Positions 33,097 to 40,969 of a DNA stretch of 64,000 bases are shown here, in pieces. The stretch is taken from positions 2,309,199 through 2,373,198 of the forward strand of contig CP000875.1 in NCBI GenBank assembly GCA_000018565.1. Direction: 5' to 3'. The position numbers were made by a program, and so were the translations under genes. The stretch comes from Herpetosiphon aurantiacus DSM 785 (GTDB taxonomy: Bacteria > Chloroflexota > Chloroflexia > Chloroflexales > Herpetosiphonaceae). Each line of letters begins with the position of its first letter. Position 1 is the first letter of the stretch. The notes beneath the pieces are model-generated. The model was not told where the DNA came from and ran no database searches. It saw nothing but the letters and a program-made list of their open reading frames with translations.

Positions 33097-33512
33097 GAGT
33101 ACCTGCGATAGCTAATCACGGTGACGCTGTATTGTACAACTTCTGAGATAACCATGATCATGATTGCGGCGTTGACGATTGTCCAGCCGTGTTCGGTGAA
33201 GGGCATGATCCCACCAACCACAATCATTCCCATCATCAGCACATAATAGGCCGATTGGAATGAGCGACGTTGAATAGCTTGATCGCGCTCGTCGGGCGGC
33301 ATGCGCCGATCTTGCGGTGCTTTCATTCCTAAATAGATATGGCCTACACCCAAAATGATCAGTTGGCTGATGGTTGTGGCAGCAAATAGGCCAAGCTGTG
33401 GCAAATTGGGCACGTCAACTGGTTGAAAGATTGCCGATAAGGTGAAGTAGGGGCCATAGGTAACCGCGATAGCGATCAGTGCTAACCAAGCAGTTTTCTC
33501 TCGATACGGCAT
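33093..33512 (-). CDS. Small integral membrane protein paired with XRE regulator
   Basis: 139 residues from ATG 33512, chosen for AAGGAG 6 bases upstream; the longer frame to 33818 runs into a dispersed repeat and is unlikely. Four hydrophobic segments are visible (about 8-30, 42-64, 88-108, 113-132) with a charged loop RRMPPDERDQAIQRRSFQ between the second and third. It overlaps the XRE gene by 4 bases. The pairing resembles common XRE plus small membrane protein modules of unknown function (DUF2178-like), but I cannot name the family with certainty. Confidence 0.82.
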   Translation of the reverse strand: MPYREKTAWLALIAIAVTYGPYFTLSAIFQPVDVPNLPQLGLFAATTISQLIILGVGHIYLGMKAPQDRRMPPDERDQAIQRRSFQSAYYVLMMGMIVVGGIMPFTEHGWTIVNAAIMIMVISEVVQYSVTVISYRRYS

Positions 33513-33560
33513 ACGATGCTCCTTAGATATGTCAAATAAACCTAATCTGATGTTAGAAAT

Positions 33561-33590
33561 ACTATACATTATGTCGATTTTACATGTCAA
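33561..33590 (-). promoter_or_regulatory. Predicted promoter of the membrane protein/XRE operon
   Basis: On the minus strand TTGACA (33590-33585), an 18-base spacer and TATAGT (33566-33561) lie about 50 bases before the start codon. GACAT occurs three times nearby (plus-strand ATGTC at 33529, 33571 and 33584), one copy inside the -35 and one in the spacer, a possible operator for the XRE protein. Confidence 0.6.
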
Positions 33591-33714
33591 TAGGGTAATT
33601 TTATGGAACATAGAAGCAAGTCCGAAGTTAAAAATCAAAAGGCAAAATTGGGATCGTAATTTAATGCACAGGCGCAGAGTGGAGCAGGATGATGGATTGG
33701 CAATGAACTGCATG

Positions 33715-33793
33715 CCCTCACCCCCTAGCCCCCTCTCCCGCACGCGAGGCGAGGGGGAACCCTCAATCCTGAACGGTGCCCCTCGCCTCGCTG
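33715..33793. repeat. Left part of a palindromic repeat interrupted by an IS element; right part at 35108-35138
   Basis: CCCTCACCCCCTAGCCCCC through CCCCTCGCCTCGCTG, then the IS, then GCGGCAGGAGAGGGGTTGGGG to TGAGGGG. Together they make one full element of the family, so the IS inserted inside it. Confidence 0.8.
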
Positions 33794-33794
33794 G

Positions 33795-35107
33795 GTTTAA
33801 GGGCGGACAGGGACGCACACCATGGGTTCACACAACGACCTCGGGTTGGTATACTGGGTGGTGACGAAACCAAACCCATCCCAAAACCGAGGTCGTATGC
33901 CGAGTATACCAGCCCTTGCCCACTGGATCAACACCATCCTGCGCACCGCCGTGCCCACCCTCTCGCCCTGGACTGCCCGTCGGCTCACCGATTGGCTCGT
34001 CAGCATCCTGCTCATGCCGTCCATCACCACGCGCGTCGTGGCCTGGGGCTGTGCCCTTGGACTGTCCACCGCTGCCCACGCCGCCAGTCACGAACGCCGA
34101 CTGCGCCGCACCTATCGGGATTCCCAGCTGTCGTGGTCGCTCCATCGCGCCATCCTCGCCACCACCCTCCACATCGCACCCACTGAATCCGTCACCGTCA
34201 TCATCGATGAAACCACCCACACCGACCGCTGGACCCTGCTCACCGCCGCCCTCTGGTATCACGGTCGCGCCATTCCGCTTGCCTGGGTGCTCCATCCCGG
34301 CTATACCCGCCGCGCCACCGCCTTCTGGACCGATGTTGCCACCCTGCTGGAGCGCGTGCAGCAGGTGCTGCCCAATGCCATGTCCGTCGTCGTCGTGGCC
34401 GACCGTGCTTTTGGCTGCCCCGCCTTCACCGATCAGGTCGCGGCCTACGGCTGGGGCTGGGTCGTGCGCGTCCAAGGCCATACCCGCATCCAACTGCGGG
34501 GGCACACCGAAACCATGATCCGCACGCTGGTCACGCGAGGCCATCGCGTGGTGCGGCGGGGCCATGCCTTCAAGAAGGCGGGCTGGCGAACGGTGACAGT
34601 GGTGGCCGCATGGGAGGCGACGTGTCACGAGCCGTTACTGCTGGTGAGCAATCTGGAGGGCATTGGGGCGATTCGGCAGGCGTATGGGCGGCGCTCTGCG
34701 ATTGAGGCCCTGTTTCGCGATTGGAAAACGGCGGGCTGGCAATGGGAGGCGAGCCAGTCGCGGAGCCAGACGACGCAGGAGGCCTTGGTGCTGGGCATGG
34801 CGATCGCGACGGTGCTGGTGCTGCTGGTCGGGACGGCGGAGGCGCAGGCGGTGCTGGCCGAACGCGGGGATCGCCCCAGCCCGCGCCGCCCATGGGCGGC
34901 ACGAGAAAGTCTGTTTCGGTTGGGGCGGTATGGGGTGCTGCGCTGGCTGTGGACGGGAACGCAGCCAGCGCTGGGAGCGCGACTATCGTTGGCGGGAACG
35001 GCGCTGCACGAACGGTGGGCCACGACGGTGACGCGGGGTGGTCGGCTCGGGACGGCCATCCCCTAACACTGATGAATACCCATTCCCCAACCTGTCCGCC
35101 CTTAAAC
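33795..35107 (+). mobile_element. IS4-family insertion sequence, GC-rich
   Basis: 17-bp perfect terminal inverted repeats GTTTAAGGGCGGACAGG at 33795-33811 and its complement at 35091-35107 bound one transposase gene. The interior is visibly richer in G+C than its surroundings, pointing to arrival from another host. I see no convincing target duplication. It splits a palindromic repeat. Confidence 0.88.
33897..35066 (+). CDS. IS4-family DDE transposase
   Basis: 389 residues from ATG 33897, or 414 from ATG 33822. Catalytic residues: Asp104 (VIIDETTH), Asp169 (VVVADRAFG) and Glu270 in Y263-x2-R266-x3-E270-x6-K277 (YGRRSAIEALFRDWK), the exact IS4-family signature. The frame is intact, so the element could be mobile. 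Codon use is strongly G/C-ending, unlike the neighbours. Confidence 0.93.
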   Translation: MPSIPALAHWINTILRTAVPTLSPWTARRLTDWLVSILLMPSITTRVVAWGCALGLSTAAHAASHERRLRRTYRDSQLSWSLHRAILATTLHIAPTESVTVIIDETTHTDRWTLLTAALWYHGRAIPLAWVLHPGYTRRATAFWTDVATLLERVQQVLPNAMSVVVVADRAFGCPAFTDQVAAYGWGWVVRVQGHTRIQLRGHTETMIRTLVTRGHRVVRRGHAFKKAGWRTVTVVAAWEATCHEPLLLVSNLEGIGAIRQAYGRRSAIEALFRDWKTAGWQWEASQSRSQTTQEALVLGMAIATVLVLLVGTAEAQAVLAERGDRPSPRRPWAARESLFRLGRYGVLRWLWTGTQPALGARLSLAGTALHERWATTVTRGGRLGTAIP

Positions 35108-35284
35108 ACTGCGGCAGGAGAGGGGTTGGGGTGAGGGGAATTGGAACATGTTGAAATTCTGCAAGATCTCCCAATCCAATAGCCTATAGCCATGTTCACT
35201 TGGGCTTGACAGAGTTTATATAATCGAACATATGAGCTTTTTTGATTCAGAACGAATCGATGGAGTTTGGTAGGAGTACCCTTG

Positions 35285-35950
35285 ATGAAGTATCTGCTGA
35301 CCTCGGCTGGAATCACTAATCCGAGCATTCATACGGCGCTGGTTAAGCTTCTCGCTAAGCCGATCGATCAATGCAATGCGCTCTGTATTCCCACGGCTAG
35401 TTATGCTAATTCAAATGGCAGCGACAGCGCTTGGCGCTTTATCAGCGGCAACGAACCACGAACACCCATGTGCGAGTTGGGCTGGAAATCCTTGGGGGTC
35501 TTGGAATTGACGGCGCTGCCCAGTATCGATCAATCACGCTGGCTTCCAGTCGTGCAGCAGTGTGATGTGTTGCTCGTGGGCGGTGGCGATCCGCTGTATC
35601 TCAACTATTGGATGCAGCAATCGGGCTTGGCCGAGCTTTTGCCTAGCCTGAGCAATCTGGTGTATGTGGGCTTGAGTGCGGGCAGCATGGTGCTAACGCC
35701 ACGCATTGGCGAGTTCTTTGTTGGTTGGCAACCGCCAACAGGCGGCGATCGCACACTAGGGTTGGTCGATTTTTCGATCTTTCCGCATCTTGATCATCCA
35801 GAACTGCCTTACAATACGCTGGCTCGCGCTGAAACATGGGCTGCCACTATCGCCGAGCCTGCCTATGCAATTGATGATCAAACGGCGATTAAGGTTGTCG
35901 ATGGTCAGGTTGAGCTGATTTCCGAGGGCCATTGGAAGCAGTTTCGCTAG
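35285..35950 (+). CDS. pepE: Peptidase E-like S51 serine peptidase (class I glutamine amidotransferase fold)
   Basis: 221 residues from ATG 35285 (AGGAG 8 bases upstream; an earlier TTG at 35267 is weaker). The nucleophile elbow VGLSAGS (128-134, Ser131), the LVGGGDPLYL strand-loop at 97-106 and the FSIFPHLDHPELP segment with the catalytic His are typical of the S51 family (aspartyl dipeptidase or cyanophycinase-like). Cytoplasmic, no signal peptide. A TTGACA lies about 80 bases upstream. Confidence 0.88.
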   Translation: MKYLLTSAGITNPSIHTALVKLLAKPIDQCNALCIPTASYANSNGSDSAWRFISGNEPRTPMCELGWKSLGVLELTALPSIDQSRWLPVVQQCDVLLVGGGDPLYLNYWMQQSGLAELLPSLSNLVYVGLSAGSMVLTPRIGEFFVGWQPPTGGDRTLGLVDFSIFPHLDHPELPYNTLARAETWAATIAEPAYAIDDQTAIKVVDGQVELISEGHWKQFR

Positions 35951-36002
35951 AAAGGTCAGGGGCTAGTTGTCAGGGGTCAGTTGGTTGGCAATGAACTGCA
36001 TG

Positions 36003-36231
36003 CCCTCACCCCCTAGCCCCCTCTCCCGCACGCGAGGCGAGGGGGAACCATCCCATCATGAGCCTTGGATCTCCCCTCGCCCGCCGCGATGGGAGAGGGG
36101 TTGGGGGTGAGGGAACGAGGATGATCATGCCCTCACCCCCTCTCCCGCACGCGAGGCGAGGGGGAACCATCCCATCATGAGCCTTGGATCTCCCCTCGCC
36201 CGCCGCGATGGGAGAGGGGTTGGGGTGAGGG
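36003..36231. repeat. Two tandem near-identical C/G-rich palindromic repeats
   Basis: Copies at 36003-36113 and 36130-36231 share arms and even the variable centre (AACCATCCCATCATGAGCC), so this is a recent direct duplication. It sits between pepE and the rsmF-like gene. The first 50 bases of the gap (35951-36002) hold GGTCAGGGGCTAGTTG text like that at 23131. Confidence 0.88.
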
Positions 36232-36256
36232 ATCGCGCTGTATAAGCTCATAGCCT

Positions 36257-37702
36257 CTATTGCCAATGCGGCAGCAAATTTTCTAGGCTGTTGCCGTCGA
36301 TTTGGCCTAAACCAAGGTAGCGCTGCTGCTGATCGCGCACCACCACGATGCTGCCAGCTGCATACGTGCTGGTTTTCAGCGGTAGATCGCGGCGGGCGAG
36401 CCAATCGTCAATCTGTTGATCGTTGATCGTGAGCCATTGTTGGCTGAATTGCTCGGCATAGCGCGAAGCCAAATCATGGGCTGGTTGGAATCCATGCCGC
36501 GATAGTTTGCCAACCTGAATCCCTGCACTGACAAATGGAAAGTGCTCGAAATTGTTGAGCCAGCGCTCTGGAATCGCCTGAATTGTTTTGCCGTTACGCC
36601 ATAAACTCAGGCCGTTGGCTTCTAAAATTTTACCCAGATCAAAGCCATACACAGCGTGCAATGTATCAAGAATTTGGCGCTGTTCGTCGGCAGTAACTGC
36701 TTTGTAGCCAGCTTTGGCTAGGGTTTGTTGCGGGCGCTCTAGGCTGGGCGTGGCAATCTGATCACGCTTGATAATCAGCGCAGCGAAAAATCCGGCGGTG
36801 TTGTAGAGATGCGGCCATAAACGCAAGGCCTTGGCGATGCTGGGATCGTAATGCTGTGAGCCTGCCGCCAACAAGCCAGGCGCTTCAATTGGCACGCTGG
36901 TTGGAATTGACATAATCTGAATTTGCTCAGGGTAGCGTTTGAGCAGCGCATCAAGCACCGCCTCATCTTCTTCGGGCGCAAGGCTACAGGTCGAATAAAC
37001 CACATGGCCATTCGGTCGCGCCGCTTGCAAGGCACTTTCAAGCAACTTAATTTGGCGTTGTTGTAGGGTGTTGCGTTCGTGGCTCGAAACCAGACGGCTG
37101 GTGTGGCGTTCGCTGGTGCGCAGCGCTTCACCACTACACGGCGCATCCAATAAAACATAATCGAATTGTTCGGGCAACCAACGACCCATACGCTCGCCTG
37201 GTTGGTTAGTGATCACCGCCGAGGTGCTGCCCCAGCGCTGAATATTGCCTTTGAGGCCAGCAATCCGTTGTAAGTTGCTGTCGTTGGCCACCACCAGCCC
37301 ACGATCTTGCAGTTGCGAGATGATATGGGTGGTTTTGCCGCCAGGAGCAGCGGTCAAATCCAGCACACTTGGTTCGGCCTCAGGGGGCAATTCAAATAGC
37401 TCAACGGGCAACATCGAGGCGGCATCTTGGATGTAGTAATGGCCCATTTGATGCTCGACGGTGCGGCTTAAGTTGCCAACCTCGTTGCGGAGTTGCCATC
37501 CCGTTGGGCAAAATGGCACTTGCTCTAGTTGCCAGCCATACTGTTGTTGCCAGGCTTGCGGGCCGTTTGCACTCGCCTTGAGCGGATTGGTGCGCAGGCC
37601 GCTGGGCAATGGTTGGTTGATGCTCTCCAACAGTTGGTTAAGCTCGGTTTCATTCAGTAAATCGCGATAGGCTTCAAGCTGTCGCGGTAGTTGACGTGTC
37701 AT
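36257..37702 (-). CDS. rsmF: RsmF/RsmB-like rRNA (cytosine-5)-methyltransferase (NOL1/NOP2/Sun family)
   Basis: 481 residues. SAM site LDLTAAPGGKTTH (115-127), DAPCSGEALR (186-195) and YSTCSLAPEEDEAVLD (236-251): Cys189 and Cys239 are the release and catalytic cysteines of m5C methyltransferases. The length and C-terminal about 180-residue extension (LSLWRNGKTIQAIP..., AAGSIVVVRDQQQRYLGLGQ) match RsmF-type proteins with a PUA-like end, which modify 16S rRNA. AAAGGA is 6 bases upstream of the ATG. The name is by architecture; RsmB-type or tRNA substrates are not excluded. Confidence 0.88.
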   Translation of the reverse strand: MTRQLPRQLEAYRDLLNETELNQLLESINQPLPSGLRTNPLKASANGPQAWQQQYGWQLEQVPFCPTGWQLRNEVGNLSRTVEHQMGHYYIQDAASMLPVELFELPPEAEPSVLDLTAAPGGKTTHIISQLQDRGLVVANDSNLQRIAGLKGNIQRWGSTSAVITNQPGERMGRWLPEQFDYVLLDAPCSGEALRTSERHTSRLVSSHERNTLQQRQIKLLESALQAARPNGHVVYSTCSLAPEEDEAVLDALLKRYPEQIQIMSIPTSVPIEAPGLLAAGSQHYDPSIAKALRLWPHLYNTAGFFAALIIKRDQIATPSLERPQQTLAKAGYKAVTADEQRQILDTLHAVYGFDLGKILEANGLSLWRNGKTIQAIPERWLNNFEHFPFVSAGIQVGKLSRHGFQPAHDLASRYAEQFSQQWLTINDQQIDDWLARRDLPLKTSTYAAGSIVVVRDQQQRYLGLGQIDGNSLENLLPHWQ

Positions 37703-37731
37703 TGTTGTTCCTTTATGCGGGATCGTAGTTC

Positions 37732-37833
37732 CCTCACCCCCGACCCCTCTCCCACGGCGGCGGGCGAGGGGAGCATTTGGTTTGGTGGTTCCCCCTCGCC
37801 TGCTGGGCGGGAGAGGGGGTTAGGGGGTGAGGG
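37732..37833. repeat. Palindromic repeat overlapping the 3' end of the R-M gene
   Basis: CCCTCACCCCCGACCCC to GGGGGTTAGGGGGTGAGGG. Bases 37820-37833 are also the last codons and TAA stop of the restriction-modification gene (ending ALTP), so the gene terminates inside the repeat. Confidence 0.85.
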
Positions 37834-40800
37834 CCACATCCCCAATTCGCGTCACAATCTCGACGGTTTTGAGGCTGATGGTGATGATTTTGCCGATCAG
37901 CCGCACGATATACTCAGGATCGTCGTGGCGATTGGGATCGTTGGTGATGCCCGACCGCGCATCGGTGCTGACCCGATATTGATCAATCACCCAATCGAGC
38001 GCCGAGCGGTTGCCCAGCTTATATTCAAAGGCCGCCGCCGGAATGCCCGCCAAACTCAGAAAGTTGTTGTAGCGCAGGGTTGTGCGATCTTTGCTGAGTT
38101 TCATGCTTTCAACCCGCCAATTCAGTGGTTCGTCGCGGTTTTCGAGCCATTGTAAATTATATTCAGGCTGACTTTCGTAATTAATGTGCAGTTCGGCCAG
38201 CTCGCGGCCTGCTTGGGCCAAGGCCTGAAAATCGGCCAAGGCCACAATTGGGATGCGCGGCAGTTCGCGGCGTAAGTTGGCGGCGTAGCGTTCGCGGTAA
38301 TGCGGCGAGTGCAGCAGCCCATACACATAATAAAAAATATCCCATTTTTCGATGCTTGGCTCGCCAAGTTGGCTGCGGAAGTGCTCAAGCGCCCAATCGC
38401 TGATGTTTTCGCGCTGGTTGCTGCCATCGTCATCATAGACATAATATGGGAAGCATTGAGTTTGCCGCCCACCATAATGCAAACAAGGAATGACGTTAGT
38501 GATTTGGGCTGAAAATGGGATTTGTGCCTCGTTGACAACGCAAATTACCCGATTTTCACTAGCTGTTGGGAATAGAGATGGTATCAGGTAGACTCGCTCA
38601 TTGAGAAGCCGTTCAAAGTAAATTTTCTGTTTTGTGTATGGTCGATAGATGCCATCTATAACTTTATTTGCATCATATTGGATATAACGCCCTCGTTGGA
38701 TATTACTTTTTAGATCACCGCTCCAACTAATTTTTTTGTCATCAGTAGAAATAAAACTATCAATTTCTTGTTTGGTCACCAATCTTTGCCAGCGAGAAAC
38801 ATGATCATTGTAATAATCAATAGTGGTTTTGATGTTGTTTGATAAGGTATCAGAATCAAAATTCCAAACCCAAGCATCACGATTACTTTTTACACCATTT
38901 GTAAATTGTGTGAAAATTGCTTGACCAAATCCTTTTTTCGCTTCCTTTGTACCTAAGGGAATAAAATTATCAAAATCATTTTCTAAGCCATCCGTGAGCC
39001 AAGTATGCTTTTTATCAGGTAAAATTTCTTGCCATTCGATTTTATCTATTGTTTCAGCCTGATTAAGCAAATTAAACTTTTCTTGTTTTTTCCACATCTC
39101 GCCAGCTCGCGCATACCAAATTTTGGCATCACTTGCTTTAGTTGAACCACGCTTTTTGATCAGAAAAATGATACTGACTCCAACCTGAATGCCAAACACA
39201 TTGTGTGTTGTGCCGGAAAGTTTGGGATTTTTGCGCACATTGCCACCAAGATCAAGCACATAGATTGCATCAAAATCCTGTGCTAAATGCTTGCGCATGC
39301 CATCAAACGATAAATCATCAATAAAACTATTGTTGGTAACAAGGGCTACAATACCTTCATCACCGTTGCGTATAATTCGATCAGCCGCCCAGCGAAAGGA
39401 TTTAACATATGGATCGTTCAATGCATTTTTGTTGGTTTGTTGTGAATCGCGGCTATAGGTCATAGCCACCCGTTGATCGATAATTTCATACTTACGATTT
39501 TTATTATTATCATTCTCGTTAACTTGGCGGGCGTTGTAAGGTGGGTTGCCGATGATTACAAAAATATCTTGTTGTTGTTGTTTGAGCACGCGCTCGGTGT
39601 TTTCGGGCACAAACAAGCCCAATTGCTGGCCTGCGCCAACTTGAGCTAATTCAAAGGTATCGACCAAACAAATGCCATTGAATTCTTGATAGCTATTGGT
39701 CAATTCATAATACAAATGCTCGATATTCATCGAAGCGATGTAGTAGGGCAACAACATCACCTCGTTGCAGTGTAATTCCTCGGCATATTTTTGGCGCAAT
39801 TTGCTGCGCGGAATTTCGTGCATCACCCGCAGCAAAAAGTTGCCAGTGCCAACAAATGGGTCGAGCACATGCACGCCCGCGTTGCCGAGCGAGGTATTAA
39901 ATTCGCGCCGCAACAACTCCTCGACCGAACGCACCATAAAATCGACAATCGGCTGAGGCGTGTAAACAATCCCATGCGTATCAGCGACCTTAATCGAAAA
40001 GCCTTGGAAAAAATTCTCATACACCGTGTTCAAGAAATCCTGTTTATGGCTGAAATTCTCGATGGTGGCGGCGGTCGATTCGATTGCCCCATAAAAACGG
40101 TCGAGTTCACGCAAAAAATCATTACGATTGAACGAACGCGAAGTTAATGCCTGAATCACGGTTTCAATTTCGCGGGCAATCACATTGCGATTAACAAAAT
40201 CGGGATTATTAAAGACCTTGCGAAAAATCCGCTCGGTCAACAAGTGCTGAATCAACATCTCCTCGACCGCTGAAACCGAAATATTGGGGTTGATCGCCTC
40301 GCGCACCAAGGCCATAAAGCGCTCAAGCGCCGTGATAAAACGCTGATTCTTCTCGCTAATTTCGCGCTCGATCAAACGCAGCACGCCTTGGGCGAGTTCG
40401 GGCACGCGCTCGCGAAACTCGACGACCGCGTGATCCCATTGCAAATATTGGGGCGGCTGATAATTGAAAAACAGCAGCAGCGCATCGATCAACGCATCGG
40501 GCTGGCTAATATCCACATCGAGCACTTGGCGCTGATTTTGCCAAAGAATAATCCGTTGCGGAGCCTGAAACAAGATATTTTCAGCGGGATAGCCAGCGGC
40601 GAACTTTTTACGCACCTCAGTTGCCAAATCATCGTTACTATCTTTGGCTTCCCAGACCCCGCGAATCAAGGTAAAACTATCGAGCAAAGCACCATCGGCG
40701 CGAATCGAGCTTTTTTTCAAGCGGATCGAATACTGTTCGACCAATGTCCAGCCCATCTGGCTTGCGCAAGCGCGGAGCAAGGCCGCAAAGGCTGGAGCAA

Positions 40801-40894
40801 CTGCGCCCTCGTGTTGGGCACGGGCCTCGGCCAAACTGCGCAAACTGGCGTAATACTCGCGCACCGCCTTATGATTTGGCTTGATCGACAGCAT
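37820..40894 (-). CDS. Fused restriction-modification enzyme (type IIG/ISP-like N6-adenine methylase with nuclease domain)
   Basis: 1024 residues from ATG 40894 (GAGGG about 9 bases upstream). The N-terminal region has D72-x9-E82-A-K84 (DSFTLIRGVWEAKD), a plausible PD-(D/E)xK nuclease core. A helical linker follows; then methylase motif I DPFVGTGNF (345-353) and motif IV NPPY (450-453) of gamma-type adenine methyltransferases. The rest is a probable target recognition domain; bases about 38540-39540 are visibly AT-rich. No helicase motifs are seen, so it is shorter than LlaGI-type ISP enzymes and closer to Eco57I-like type IIG. The stop is supplied by a dispersed repeat. An IS sits just beyond its promoter. 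Confidence 0.88.
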   Translation of the reverse strand: MLSIKPNHKAVREYYASLRSLAEARAQHEGAVAPAFAALLRACASQMGWTLVEQYSIRLKKSSIRADGALLDSFTLIRGVWEAKDSNDDLATEVRKKFAAGYPAENILFQAPQRIILWQNQRQVLDVDISQPDALIDALLLFFNYQPPQYLQWDHAVVEFRERVPELAQGVLRLIEREISEKNQRFITALERFMALVREAINPNISVSAVEEMLIQHLLTERIFRKVFNNPDFVNRNVIAREIETVIQALTSRSFNRNDFLRELDRFYGAIESTAATIENFSHKQDFLNTVYENFFQGFSIKVADTHGIVYTPQPIVDFMVRSVEELLRREFNTSLGNAGVHVLDPFVGTGNFLLRVMHEIPRSKLRQKYAEELHCNEVMLLPYYIASMNIEHLYYELTNSYQEFNGICLVDTFELAQVGAGQQLGLFVPENTERVLKQQQQDIFVIIGNPPYNARQVNENDNNKNRKYEIIDQRVAMTYSRDSQQTNKNALNDPYVKSFRWAADRIIRNGDEGIVALVTNNSFIDDLSFDGMRKHLAQDFDAIYVLDLGGNVRKNPKLSGTTHNVFGIQVGVSIIFLIKKRGSTKASDAKIWYARAGEMWKKQEKFNLLNQAETIDKIEWQEILPDKKHTWLTDGLENDFDNFIPLGTKEAKKGFGQAIFTQFTNGVKSNRDAWVWNFDSDTLSNNIKTTIDYYNDHVSRWQRLVTKQEIDSFISTDDKKISWSGDLKSNIQRGRYIQYDANKVIDGIYRPYTKQKIYFERLLNERVYLIPSLFPTASENRVICVVNEAQIPFSAQITNVIPCLHYGGRQTQCFPYYVYDDDGSNQRENISDWALEHFRSQLGEPSIEKWDIFYYVYGLLHSPHYRERYAANLRRELPRIPIVALADFQALAQAGRELAELHINYESQPEYNLQWLENRDEPLNWRVESMKLSKDRTTLRYNNFLSLAGIPAAAFEYKLGNRSALDWVIDQYRVSTDARSGITNDPNRHDDPEYIVRLIGKIITISLKTVEIVTRIGDVALTP

Positions 40895-40925
40895 TGATTC
40901 AACCCTCATACACAAAAGTAGCACT

Positions 40926-40954
40926 ATTGTACGCGAGAGCTGGGCAAAGAGCAA
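40926..40954 (-). promoter_or_regulatory. Predicted promoter of the R-M gene
   Basis: On the minus strand TTGCTC (40954-40949), 17 bases, TACAAT (40931-40926), about 30 bases before the start codon. The -35 touches the 19-bp target duplication of the adjacent IS, so the insertion left it intact. Confidence 0.5.
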
Positions 40955-40969
40955 CGAGGATTCTAGCCC

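Noticed and set aside
33513-33818. Longer start for the membrane protein gene
   Set aside because: The extra 102 residues come from a dispersed repeat and the promoter region; the start at 33512 has AAGGAG.
33791-35111. CTG target duplication for the first IS
   Set aside because: Three bases match by chance too easily and would require unequal terminal repeats.
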